This document shows positions 14,567 to 22,002 of a stretch of DNA of 23,563 bases, piece after piece. The notes beneath the pieces are model-generated. The model was not told the origin of the DNA, searched no databases, and worked only from the letters and a program-made list of their open reading frames with translations. The stretch is from Nitrosomonadales bacterium (GTDB lineage Bacteria > Pseudomonadota > Gammaproteobacteria > Burkholderiales > Sulfuricellaceae): assembly GCA_003104895.1 (NCBI GenBank), contig PQAG01000056.1, positions 1 to 23,563 of the forward strand, given 5' to 3'. The first letter of the stretch is position 1, and every line of letters begins with the position of its first letter. The position numbers and the translations under genes were made by a program.

Positions 14567-14746
14567 TAAGGGACCCCTGATCAAGTGTCCAATGTCATTG
14601 CGAGTGTAGCGAAGCAATCTTGTTTTTCAATGGGTTGCGAGATTGCTTCGTCACTTCGTTTCTAGTATACGATTCCACACGAGCTTCAGCTCGTAGTGGA
14701 CCGGAATCCCTTCAGGGGCAATGACCGCATAATCAGTGGTCCCTTA
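14567..14746. mobile_element. MITE-like nested inverted repeat bounded by TA
   Basis: Terminal inverted repeats TAAGGGACCCCTGATCA (14567-14583) and TAATCAGTGGTCCCTTA (14730-14746) match at 15 of 17 positions and both end in TA. This fits a TA target duplication of the IS630/Tc1-mariner kind. Nested inside are GTCATTGC/GCAATGAC (14594-14601, 14718-14725), CGAAGCAATCT/AGATTGCTTCG (14610-14620, 14640-14650) and a compact hairpin around CGAGCT-TC-AGCTCG. The CATTGCGAG...GAAGCAATCT part resembles a dispersed repeat known from many proteobacterial genomes. There is no coding capacity. The right end overlaps and supplies the hslU stop codon. Confidence 0.65.
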
Positions 14747-16072
14747 CAGGACGTACCTTGCCAGGTCTTCGCTGCGCGCCAGTTCCTTGAGGCGGCTGTC
14801 CACATAGGCCGCGTCGATGGTGAAGGCTTCACCGCCATGGCGGGCAGCGTCGAAGGAAATTTCTTCCAGCAGTTTTTCCATCACGGTATGCAGGCGGCGG
14901 GCACCGATGTTTTCGGTGCGCTCGTTGACTTCGAAGGCGATCTCGGCCAGGCGCTTGATGGCTTCTGGACGGAAGTCTAGCTTGACATTCTCGGTTTCCA
15001 GCAGCGCCTGATACTGGCGTGTCAGACAGGCGTCGGTGCTGGTGAGGATCTGTTCGAAATCGCTCACTGAGAGGCTGGTGAGTTCGACGCGAATGGGCAG
15101 GCGGCCCTGCAGCTCGGGCACGAGGTCTGACGGCTTGGCGAGGTGGAACGCGCCGCTGCAGATGAACAGGATGTGGTCGGTCTTGATCATGCCGTACTTG
15201 GTGGTCACGGTGGTGCCCTCGACCAGCGGCAGCAGATCGCGCTGCACTCCCTGGCGCGAGACATCCGAGCCGGTGGAGTCGGAGCGGCTGGTGATCTTGT
15301 CGATTTCGTCGAGAAAGACGATGCCGTTCTGTTCCACGTTGCGTACCGCGGCGAGCTTCAGCTCCTCGTCGTTGACCAGCTTCAGCGCTTCTTCCTCGCT
15401 GACCTGCTTCATCGCATCCCGAATCGTGAGCTTGCGCGTCTTGCTGCGGGTCTGGCCTATGTTCTGGAACATGCCCTGAATCTGCGAGGTGAGATCTTCC
15501 ATTCCGGGCGGGGCGAAGATTTCCATGTGCGCCTGCGGGGCGGCCAGCTCGATCTCGATTTCCTTGTCGTCGAGCTGGCCCTCGCGCAGCATCTTGCGGA
15601 ATTTCTGCCGGGTCGCGCTTTCCTTTTCGGCGTCACTGCCAAAGCCGGTGTCGCGGGCGGGCGGCAGCAGCGCGTCGAGTATCCTTTCCTCGGCATGTTC
15701 CTCGGCACGGAACTGCACCTTGCGGGTTTCTGTTTCGCGTGTCTGCTTGATGGAAATTTCCACCAGGTCGCGAATGATGGAATCCACGTCACGCCCGACG
15801 TAGCCCACCTCGGTGAACTTGGTGGCCTCCACCTTGATGAAGGGCGCATTGGCCAGCTTCGCCAGACGCCGCGCGATTTCGGTCTTGCCCACTCCTGTGG
15901 GACCTATCATGAGAATGTTCTTGGGCGTGATCTCGGTGCGCAGCGGCTCCGCCACCTGGCTGCGGCGCCAGCGGTTGCGCAGCGCAATGGCGACCGCGCG
16001 CTTGGCCGCATCCTGGCCGATGATGTGCTTGTCGAGTTCGTGGACGATTTCCTGGGGGGACATTTCGGACAT
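14744..16072 (-). CDS. hslU: ATP-dependent protease ATPase subunit HslU
   Basis: 442 residues, the usual length. It opens with MSEMSPQEIVHELDKHIIGQ as in other HslU proteins. Walker A is GPTGVGKT, Walker B is IVFLDEID, and the substrate-pore GYVGRD motif and the C-terminal AAA+ helical domain with 'ERTENIGARRLHTVMEKLLEE' are present. The chain ends ARYVL, the C-terminus that inserts into HslV. It unfolds substrates and feeds them to HslV. It lies downstream of hslV in the standard order. No Shine-Dalgarno sequence precedes the ATG; a tandem repeat occupies that place. The TAA stop is part of the mobile-element end at 14746. Confidence 0.98.
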   Translation of the reverse strand: MSEMSPQEIVHELDKHIIGQDAAKRAVAIALRNRWRRSQVAEPLRTEITPKNILMIGPTGVGKTEIARRLAKLANAPFIKVEATKFTEVGYVGRDVDSIIRDLVEISIKQTRETETRKVQFRAEEHAEERILDALLPPARDTGFGSDAEKESATRQKFRKMLREGQLDDKEIEIELAAPQAHMEIFAPPGMEDLTSQIQGMFQNIGQTRSKTRKLTIRDAMKQVSEEEALKLVNDEELKLAAVRNVEQNGIVFLDEIDKITSRSDSTGSDVSRQGVQRDLLPLVEGTTVTTKYGMIKTDHILFICSGAFHLAKPSDLVPELQGRLPIRVELTSLSVSDFEQILTSTDACLTRQYQALLETENVKLDFRPEAIKRLAEIAFEVNERTENIGARRLHTVMEKLLEEISFDAARHGGEAFTIDAAYVDSRLKELARSEDLARYVL

Positions 16073-16081
16073 TTTGGTAAA

Positions 16082-16109
16082 CAGTTAGCAGTTAGCAGTT
16101 AGCGGTTAG
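16082..16109. repeat. Four tandem 7-bp repeats upstream of hslU
   Basis: CAGTTAG occurs three times, followed by CGGTTAG, in perfect 7-bp register. The array begins 10 bp from the hslU start codon and lies where its ribosome site would be expected. The CGGTTAGC unit is complementary to GCTAACCG in the neighbouring hairpin, so an alternative fold is possible. Confidence 0.75.
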
Positions 16110-16122
16110 CAGAAAAGCGTTG

Positions 16123-16160
16123 AAGCGGGGAACGGTTCTTCCGCTAACCGTTCCCCGCTT
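16123..16160. repeat. Perfect 15-bp inverted repeat between hslV and hslU
   Basis: AAGCGGGGAACGGTT (16123-16137) and AACCGTTCCCCGCTT (16146-16160) flank an 8-base loop. It starts 6 bp after the hslV stop codon. It could protect the hslV mRNA 3' end, act as a partial terminator, or be a dispersed repeat. Confidence 0.8.
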
Positions 16161-16165
16161 GCCGC

Positions 16166-16705
16166 TCACTTATCCAGCACTTCGATAATATGATTCTGGT
16201 TGGTATAGATGCACAGATCCGCCGCGATGGTGAGGGATTTTTTCACGACGTCTGCAGCGGAAAATTCAGTATGGTCGAGCAGGGCGCGCGCTGCGGATTG
16301 GGCATAGGCGCCGCCGCTGCCGATGGCGAGCAGGCCGTCCTCCGGCTCCAGCACGTCGCCGTTGCCGGTGATGATCAGGGAAGCCTCGCGGTCGGCCACC
16401 GTCAGCATGGCTTCGAGGCGGCGCAGCATGCGGTCGGTGCGCCAGTCCTTGGCCAGCTCGACGGCGGAGCGCAGGAGGTGGCCCTGATGTTTTTCCAGCT
16501 TGGCTTCAAAGCGTTCGAACAGGGTGAAGGCATCGGCCGTGCCGCCGGCAAAACCCGCCAGAATCCGGTCATGATAGAGGCGGCGCACCTTGCGCGCCGT
16601 GGCCTTGACCACGATATTGCCCAGCGTCACCTGACCGTCGCCGCCCATGGCCACGCTGCTGCCTCGGCGCACGGAGAGAATGGTGGTGCCGTGATACTGT
16701 TCCAT
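16166..16705 (-). CDS. hslV: ATP-dependent protease peptidase subunit HslV
   Basis: 179 residues. It begins MEQYHGTTILSVRR; removal of the first six residues would expose the catalytic Thr7 of this proteasome-like threonine protease. 'GGDGQVTLGN', 'GFAGGTADAFTLFERFE', 'GNGDVLEPEDGLLAIGSGG' and 'AADLCIYTN' are family motifs. It forms a dodecamer that degrades proteins unfolded by HslU, mainly during stress. An AGGAAAA ribosome site precedes the ATG, and a TATAAT box lies 34 bp upstream. No clear sigma-32 promoter was seen. Confidence 0.98.
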   Translation of the reverse strand: MEQYHGTTILSVRRGSSVAMGGDGQVTLGNIVVKATARKVRRLYHDRILAGFAGGTADAFTLFERFEAKLEKHQGHLLRSAVELAKDWRTDRMLRRLEAMLTVADREASLIITGNGDVLEPEDGLLAIGSGGAYAQSAARALLDHTEFSAADVVKKSLTIAADLCIYTNQNHIIEVLDK

Positions 16706-16738
16706 TGAGTTTTCCTGCGAATGTCTTGAATAGAATGA

Positions 16739-16769
16739 ATTATACCCGGCCTTGCCAGGGTGCCATCAA
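16739..16769 (-). promoter_or_regulatory. Sigma-70-like promoter of hslVU
   Basis: On the minus strand, TTGATG (16764-16769) and a perfect TATAAT (16739-16744) are separated by 19 bp. The -35 overlaps the stop codon of the upstream STAS gene. The spacing is a little long. Confidence 0.55.
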
Positions 16770-17959
16770 CGCGGCTTCTTGCGGATCAGGGTGGCAAATT
16801 CCTGGATGCCCATCATGTAAAACAGTGCCTGCACCATTTCGTTGGCTTCCAGAATCAGCACTTTCTTGCCGGCCTGGGTGAGATTGATCAGCGTGCCCAT
16901 GAAGTTGCCAACCGCCACGAAATCCACGCGCGTGACCCCGGCCATGTTGATGCGAATTTCCTGTTTGTCTTCTGCATAGCTGATTAGTTCATTCAGCCGC
17001 GCCTGGCTGGACTCGGAGATCACGCCATTGAGCACAAAAGCTTCGTCGCTTGCCGCTTCCTGTGCGGGGGCAGGCTGGGGCTTCGTCTGAGTCACTGTCA
17101 GCGGTGCCTTGATGGCTTCCCACGCAGGAGGGGAGATTTCGAAGGTGACGGCATATTCAATCGCCAGGTCTTCGTACTCCGCTTCCTTGCCCAGCCATTG
17201 ATAAAGCTCGAACAGCAGCAGCCAGGCCTGCCGGTCCTCATCGCCGTGGCCGCCGGCCGCGATCTGTTTTTTCAGCGTTTCGATCAGGCGCTCCACGCCC
17301 TCGATCTGGACGCTCTTGCCCTTCTTGCGGCAGCTTTGCAGGCCTTCCTGCATCAGCTTGCAGCCACCCGCCTCCAAGGCAGAGATGTCGCCCACATCGA
17401 CCCTGGCAGCGCCGGCGCCCTGCGCCAGCAGGCACAGTTTTTCCATCTGTGCGCCGGCGGCAAGACGGATGCCTAGCGAGATCAGGTCCTTTTGCGCCGT
17501 GTCGGCCTTTCTGGCCGGCGCAGGGGCGGCGGCCATCTTCCAGATCGGGGCGGAGCGCTCGAATTTGACCACAAACTGCATCGACAATTCGTTGAATGCC
17601 TGGCTGTGATTTGTGAGCTGGTAAAGGTCAAACAGCATCAGCCACGGCTGCATTTCCTTTTTGCTTGGATTGTCTTGAATATACTGGTTCAAGGAGGCGG
17701 CGGCCTGATCCGCCATATTGTTGGCGTAGTAGACGGCGGCCTCTTCCACGATTGACCCCGCCTCCGCGCTGATATCCTCGAAGACCACCAGTTCGTCGCC
17801 AGCCAGCATCTGTGTTGCAGCAGCAGGTGGCGGCGCGGCAGTTTCGGCTGCAACCGGCGGCGCAGGTTCGGGTACCTTGGGCTTGGCAGGTGCAACCGGG
17901 GTCACCGGCTTGGTGGCGGCGGTTTCTTCCTGTTTGGATTTGCGAAAAAATGGAAACAC
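16766..17959 (-). CDS. Tandem (helical repeat + STAS) protein
   Basis: 397 residues from a GTG at 17959. The frame is open further upstream, but that stretch overlaps the permease gene and is not protein-like; starts of the form 'VFPFFRKSK' are typical of this protein type. Residues 15-50 are a Pro/Ala-rich linker. Residues 104-140 (QPWLMLFDLYQ...APIW) and 244-280 (QAWLLLFELYQ...PPAW) are copies of a helical, FimV/TPR-like segment, identical at 15 of 37 positions. Each copy is followed by a STAS-like domain (about 160-235 and 305-395). STAS domains are small switch or binding domains. Function unknown; it may link phospho-switch signalling to a scaffold. The ribosome site is poor. Confidence 0.75.
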   Translation of the reverse strand: MFPFFRKSKQEETAATKPVTPVAPAKPKVPEPAPPVAAETAAPPPAAATQMLAGDELVVFEDISAEAGSIVEEAAVYYANNMADQAAASLNQYIQDNPSKKEMQPWLMLFDLYQLTNHSQAFNELSMQFVVKFERSAPIWKMAAAPAPARKADTAQKDLISLGIRLAAGAQMEKLCLLAQGAGAARVDVGDISALEAGGCKLMQEGLQSCRKKGKSVQIEGVERLIETLKKQIAAGGHGDEDRQAWLLLFELYQWLGKEAEYEDLAIEYAVTFEISPPAWEAIKAPLTVTQTKPQPAPAQEAASDEAFVLNGVISESSQARLNELISYAEDKQEIRINMAGVTRVDFVAVGNFMGTLINLTQAGKKVLILEANEMVQALFYMMGIQEFATLIRKKPR

Positions 17960-17988
17960 GGTGTCATCTAGGGAATTAGCAGGACATT

Positions 17989-18771
17989 CTAGTCCCGATC
18001 GGGAGAGTCGCTCAATAGGGAAAAGCCTGAATCTGTCCCGCCCCAGTAAACCAGCGTCCCCAGCAGGGCGATGGTCCAGACGATCACGGCGCCTGGCGGC
18101 AGGTCTGTCCAGGCGGAAAATGCCAGTCCTGCCGCATAACTGGCGCCGCCCAAGAGATAACCCGCGGCCAGGCGCAGGCGCCCGGGGTAATGGCGCGTGG
18201 CGAGCGCCGGAATGACCAGGCTGGCAAAAACCAGATAGACGCCGGCCAACTGTACCGAGGCCGTTACTGCGAAAGCGAAAAGCCCATAAAACCCGAAACT
18301 TCCCAGGCGATCCCGCCAGCGTCCCCATGCGGCCAGCAGCAGCGCGGTCAGCAGCGCCACCGGCCATAATTGATCAGGGCTGACCCACAAGATCTGCCCT
18401 ACCAGCAGATCCTTGAGATGCTCGCCGCCGTGCGGGTTGTCCGCCAGCAGCAAGGCTCCTCCGCTGGCCGCCAGCACGAACAGGGTGCCGATCAGAGCTT
18501 CCTGCACTTCCGGCCAGCGCTTCTCGGTAAAGCTGAGGATGGCCGCCCCGGCCAGCGCGGCGCTCACTGCGGAAAGCTGCACAGCCCAGCCCTGCGGCTC
18601 GAAGCCCAGGCGGTCCGCGGTGATGACCCCCAGCCCGGCGATCTGGGCCACCGCGAGGTCGATGAACACGATGCCCCGCGCCAGCACCTGCATGCCCATG
18701 GGCACATGGGTGGCGAGCACCAGCAGGCCGGCCAGGAAGGCAGGCAGCAGCAGGTTCAGGTCAATGTTCAT
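17989..18771 (-). CDS. znuB: Zinc/manganese-type ABC transporter permease (ABC-3 family)
   Basis: 260 residues with about seven or eight membrane helices. Family motifs include 'VLATHVPMGMQVLARGIVFIDLAVAQIAGLGV' near the N-terminus and 'VQLAGVYLVFASLVIPALATRHYPGRLRLAAGYLLG' in the C-terminal half, which is the ABC-3 (ZnuB/MntB) core with the coupling region. Its ATG overlaps the end of the binding-protein gene by 4 bp, so both are translated together. It would form the membrane channel for divalent metal uptake. No ATPase gene is present next to it. The gene symbol is by family; the metal is inferred from the partner. Confidence 0.88.
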   Translation of the reverse strand: MNIDLNLLLPAFLAGLLVLATHVPMGMQVLARGIVFIDLAVAQIAGLGVITADRLGFEPQGWAVQLSAVSAALAGAAILSFTEKRWPEVQEALIGTLFVLAASGGALLLADNPHGGEHLKDLLVGQILWVSPDQLWPVALLTALLLAAWGRWRDRLGSFGFYGLFAFAVTASVQLAGVYLVFASLVIPALATRHYPGRLRLAAGYLLGGASYAAGLAFSAWTDLPPGAVIVWTIALLGTLVYWGGTDSGFSLLSDSPDRD

Positions 18772-19673
18772 TTTGCGGCCGCCAGCAGTTTCTGGAGGGT
18801 GTCGTCGAACAGGCCGAACAGATCCCGCGCCTGCTCAGAGCCGCCGACGGTAAATGGCAGCGCCACGGCGTGGATTCTGGCCCGCTCGGCCAGCCATTCC
18901 GAAGACCGTCCGTCCTGATAGGCCGCACGCAGAACCATCTTCACCGGCTGGCGCGAGATTTGCGCCAGCACCTCGCCCAGGTGGCCGCTGCTGGGCTCGA
19001 CCCCGGGCTTGGGTTCAAGTGACGCGATTTCATGCAGCCCCAGCCAGCGGCTGAGGTAGGGAAAAGCCTTGTGCTGCACCACCACCGGCATGCCCTTGAG
19101 CGGGGCCGCCTGTTTTTCCCAGCGCTGGATGGCGGCCTGCCATTTGTCTGCAAAGGCTTTGTGACGCGCCTGATAGTGTGCGGCATTGGCGGGGTCGAGC
19201 TGGCCCAGGCGCTTGGCCAGCGCATCCGCCACCAGGGCGATGTTGCGCGGATCGGTCTGGATGTGGGGATTGCCCGAGGCGTGAACGTCCCCTTCGGCGC
19301 GGTCGAGGCGGGCCGGGATTTCCAGCATCCGCACATAGGCCGCAGCCTCGAAATAACCCGCTCTGCCGGGCTGGATATTGGCATTGCCCGACTGGCGCAG
19401 CAGGATCGGCAGCCAGCCGGCTTCAAGCTCCGCCCCGGTGCAGGCAAGCAGGTCCGCGTTGCGGGCATGGGCGAGCAGGCTGGGCCTGGCCTGGATTTGG
19501 TGCGGGTCCTGCAGCGCGGTGGTGGCGTTATAAACCGTCACCCGCTCGCCGCCCAGCTCGGTGGCGAGCGCGCCCCATTCGGGTTCGCAGGCGAGGATGT
19601 TGAGGGAAGCCAGCGCGGGCAGCGAAAAGGCGCTCAAGCTGGCCAGCACTATGATTTTCAGCATGTTTTTCAT
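18768..19673 (-). CDS. znuA: Zinc-type ABC transporter substrate-binding protein
   Basis: 301 residues. A signal peptide (1-22, cleavage after ALA) directs it to the periplasm. The cluster A-I fold is visible: 'LNILACEPEWGALATELGG', candidate metal ligands His58 (DPHQ), His137 (NPH) and His201 (QHKAFPYL), and the 'EPKPGVEPSSGHL' segment that carries the later ligand loop. The long His-rich loop of many ZnuA proteins is absent. It hands the metal, probably Zn, to the permease that overlaps it. An AAGGA site precedes the ATG, which is 9 bp after the porin stop. Zinc rather than manganese is inferred from three His ligands. Confidence 0.87.
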   Translation of the reverse strand: MKNMLKIIVLASLSAFSLPALASLNILACEPEWGALATELGGERVTVYNATTALQDPHQIQARPSLLAHARNADLLACTGAELEAGWLPILLRQSGNANIQPGRAGYFEAAAYVRMLEIPARLDRAEGDVHASGNPHIQTDPRNIALVADALAKRLGQLDPANAAHYQARHKAFADKWQAAIQRWEKQAAPLKGMPVVVQHKAFPYLSRWLGLHEIASLEPKPGVEPSSGHLGEVLAQISRQPVKMVLRAAYQDGRSSEWLAERARIHAVALPFTVGGSEQARDLFGLFDDTLQKLLAAAK

Positions 19674-19682
19674 GACCGGTCC

Positions 19683-21062
19683 TTAAAATTTGTGCGCTCC
19701 ATGAGCGCCCAGGCTCATGATGTATTGCAGGAAAATCTGGTTGCCGGTGACGCCTTGGCGCGATTTGTCCCGCGCCAGCTGCAGGCGCAGGCGGCTGTAT
19801 TCGCTGGGAGAATAATCGACCATCAGACTGTTGCGCGATGGGCTGTAATCAGGCGCGCTCAGGTACGCGCTGTTGAAGGCGCCATAATCCACCGTGCCGC
19901 TGTCGAGCCGGTCGGCGCGCAGGCCTGCGCGCCAGTGCGGCATGAACTGGTAAACCCCTTGCAGATACCAGCCGGACTGGGTGGCGCTGTAGCGGTCGAT
20001 GCTATTGGTGACAGCCGTGTCGAAAGTCAGGTCGCCGCTCTCCTGGCGGCGGAAATATTCGCCCTGCAACTTGAAGTTGCGCTGGGCAGGATTGCCGTCG
20101 GGCGCCCATTTCCACACGAAATCCGCCAGCCACAGCTTGCTGCTGCCATCCAGCGAGTTGCTGATCATGTTGCCTGCATTGTCGAGGTCGTCAAACGCTC
20201 GCGCCTTGGCGGTATTGTGCAGCCAGGAGATGCCGGCGCGCCAGCTGTGACCGGTCCCGATGTCGTCGCCCAGGTGGGCGAAAAGGGCATACGAGCCGAT
20301 ACCGTTCCTGTTGAGCTCCGAGCCGGGGAAGTTGCTGCCGCGCCCGGCCTCGGCGCCGAGTTCGAGGAAGGTGTCCGCCGGGGCGACCCATTTCAGCTGC
20401 ACGCCATCGTTGCCATACTGGCGGCCGAGGAAGGCCTTGTAGGCGAGCGGGGCATCGACGAAATCCCAGGAGTGGGGGTGCTGTTCGTTGAGGTAGCCGA
20501 TTCCGGAATAGAAGCGCCCGGCCTTGGCGGTGAGGCCATGCCCCAGCGTGGTGGTCTGGATCGCCGCCTCTTCCACGCCCAGCGTGTTTTCCGGCGACAG
20601 GGCAAGCGTCAGGTGGCCGTAAAAATCCGGGTCGATGCTGGCGCTTACTACCAGCTCGGACTCTGCCAGGCTGAAGCCGCGCGTGCCGGGGGCGATCTCG
20701 CCGCCGGGGATGAAGCCGGTGATGCGGTAATCTGCCGGGTCTTGTGACAGGCTGGCGTAGGTGCCGGACAGAATCAGCGAAATGGCGGGATTGAACGCGC
20801 TGGCGGCGCTCGACGGCGTGCTGGATGCGGCTTGTGCCGTGGCAGATTCAGCTTGGGCGGCGCGGCTTTCTGCCTTGCCGGCCATGGCCTCGGCGCGCTG
20901 CAGACGCTGTTCCAGGGCCTCGATGCGCGCTTCGTAGCTTTGCCGCAGTGCTTTGATTTCCTCGCGGATTTGCAGCATTTCCGCATCCTCCGCGGCGAAC
21001 GCGGACAGGGGGGCGCCCAGCATCAGTGAGATGCCGGACGCAATGAGTTTGCGTTTAAACAT
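19683..21062 (-). CDS. Outer-membrane porin-like protein of the metal uptake cluster
   Basis: 459 residues. A signal peptide (1-23, ending AFA) is followed by a coiled coil (about 28-72, 'IREEIKALRQSYEARIEALEQRL' type) and an Ala/Ser-rich hinge. The rest is a beta-barrel of alternating strands such as 'FYGHLTLALSPENTLGVEEAAIQ' and 'AGRFYSGIGYLNEQHPHSWDF', ending with the typical C-terminal Phe (HGAHKF). The N-terminal coiled coil plus barrel is the layout of trimeric porins whose coil reaches the peptidoglycan. Its place directly before the binding protein suggests it lets the metal or its chelate cross the outer membrane. A GAGG site precedes the ATG. Confidence 0.82.
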   Translation of the reverse strand: MFKRKLIASGISLMLGAPLSAFAAEDAEMLQIREEIKALRQSYEARIEALEQRLQRAEAMAGKAESRAAQAESATAQAASSTPSSAASAFNPAISLILSGTYASLSQDPADYRITGFIPGGEIAPGTRGFSLAESELVVSASIDPDFYGHLTLALSPENTLGVEEAAIQTTTLGHGLTAKAGRFYSGIGYLNEQHPHSWDFVDAPLAYKAFLGRQYGNDGVQLKWVAPADTFLELGAEAGRGSNFPGSELNRNGIGSYALFAHLGDDIGTGHSWRAGISWLHNTAKARAFDDLDNAGNMISNSLDGSSKLWLADFVWKWAPDGNPAQRNFKLQGEYFRRQESGDLTFDTAVTNSIDRYSATQSGWYLQGVYQFMPHWRAGLRADRLDSGTVDYGAFNSAYLSAPDYSPSRNSLMVDYSPSEYSRLRLQLARDKSRQGVTGNQIFLQYIMSLGAHGAHKF

Positions 21063-21115
21063 GGGTACCTCGTCAGAACATCAATCAAGGCCATCAGGCC
21101 GTTTGAAAATATTGT

Positions 21116-21436
21116 TCAGACGAAGACGGGCGGGGCTCGGGCGAGGTAAAGGGGTGCGGGCTGGGAGAGCAGCAGCGGCTGGATGGCCGCAACGGGCTGG
21201 AGGCGCAGCGTTGCGGCCGGGATAACCAGGCTGCTGGCTGCAAGGGCGCTGCCGACGCCGGCATACACCACGCATTTGTCGCAGGCGGGCGAATGCGGGA
21301 GATGCTTGTCCTGCTGGGATGTGCCGGACAAGGGCTCGCTCAGGTGCGACAGGGCGTGAAGCGCCGCGCCCTGCTGGGCAAACAGCAGGGTAAAGGCAAG
21401 CAGCAGAAATAGCAGAAGTCGTGGCCGGGTTTTCAT
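21116..21436 (-). CDS. DUF2946-like small exported protein
   Basis: 106 residues. An N-terminal hydrophobic segment (6-22) is followed by 'GAALHALSHL' (His28, His31), a His-containing region and a CDKC pair (Cys52, Cys55) with 'CVVYAGVGSAL'. This is the arrangement of DUF2946 proteins: an N-terminal signal/TM, a conserved H..SH, then C-x2-C and a hydrophobic patch. The His/Cys cluster could bind a metal ion. It is the first gene of the zinc-type cluster, 53 bp before the porin. The ribosome site is weak. No Zur box was recognised upstream. Confidence 0.7.
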   Translation of the reverse strand: MKTRPRLLLFLLLAFTLLFAQQGAALHALSHLSEPLSGTSQQDKHLPHSPACDKCVVYAGVGSALAASSLVIPAATLRLQPVAAIQPLLLSQPAPLYLARAPPVFV

Positions 21437-21492
21437 GGGGCGCCTAACTTACACCACTTTATTCGCAGCGGCAACGGCATGAATGTCATGAT

Positions 21493-21969
21493 TCACGCCT
21501 GAGGGCCGCGCAGGCGAAGCACCAGGCCCTTGAGGAAATTCCTGAGAAACTGGTCGCCGCAGGCGCGGTAGTTCTTGTGGCCTTTCTGCCTGAACAGGGC
21601 GCTCAGTTCGGGTTTGGATACGCTGATACCGGCAAGCTCCATAACCTTGTGCATATCCTCTTCCTTCAGTTCGAAGGCGACCCGCAGCTTTTTCAGGATG
21701 GCGTTATTGTTGAGGCGGGTTTCAGGCTTTTTGTCCTGGCCCGGCCTGGGTTCCATCCGGCCTCTTCTGTGAATGATCAGGCCGTCCAGGAACGCGGCCA
21801 GAACATCCGCGCCGCACCCGGCAAACCCTGCTTCCTCTTCTTTCCTCAGGTAAGCAGCGACATCGGGCTGGGCAATGTCGCGTTCACCCAGCCTGATCAC
21901 CTCCACGACTTTTGCGTCGCTCAGGTCCAGCGCATAGCGAATGCTGCGCAACACGTCATTGGTGATCAC
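21493..21969 (-). CDS. DUF1456 (YehS-like) protein
   Basis: 158 residues, starting at a GTG with a good CCGGAG ribosome site 7 bases upstream. E. coli YehS is of equal length. Two DUF1456 repeats are clear: 'NDVLRSIRYALDLSDAKVVEV' (about 4-60) and 'NAILKKLRVAFELKEEDMHKVM' (about 88-150). Each ends in a 'CGxxxLxxFLxGL' pattern (AGCGADVLAAFLDGL, ACGDQFLRNFLKGL). The protein is soluble and helical, with a basic linker between repeats. No biochemical role is established for the family. It lies between lipA and the metal cluster without tight coupling. Confidence 0.93.
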   Translation of the reverse strand: MITNDVLRSIRYALDLSDAKVVEVIRLGERDIAQPDVAAYLRKEEEAGFAGCGADVLAAFLDGLIIHRRGRMEPRPGQDKKPETRLNNNAILKKLRVAFELKEEDMHKVMELAGISVSKPELSALFRQKGHKNYRACGDQFLRNFLKGLVLRLRGPQA

Positions 21970-22002
21970 GGGTTACTCCGGTTTTTGTGAGAGGCGCGGA
22001 AA

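Noticed and set aside
17960..18367. Upstream extension of the STAS protein frame
   Set aside because: It overlaps the znuB coding region and its translation is not protein-like; the GTG at 17959 starts the typical FPFFRK sequence.
21437..21492. Zur operator before the metal cluster
   Set aside because: No match to the known gamma- or betaproteobacterial Zur palindrome; only a 5-bp inverted repeat overlapping the DUF1456 gene end.
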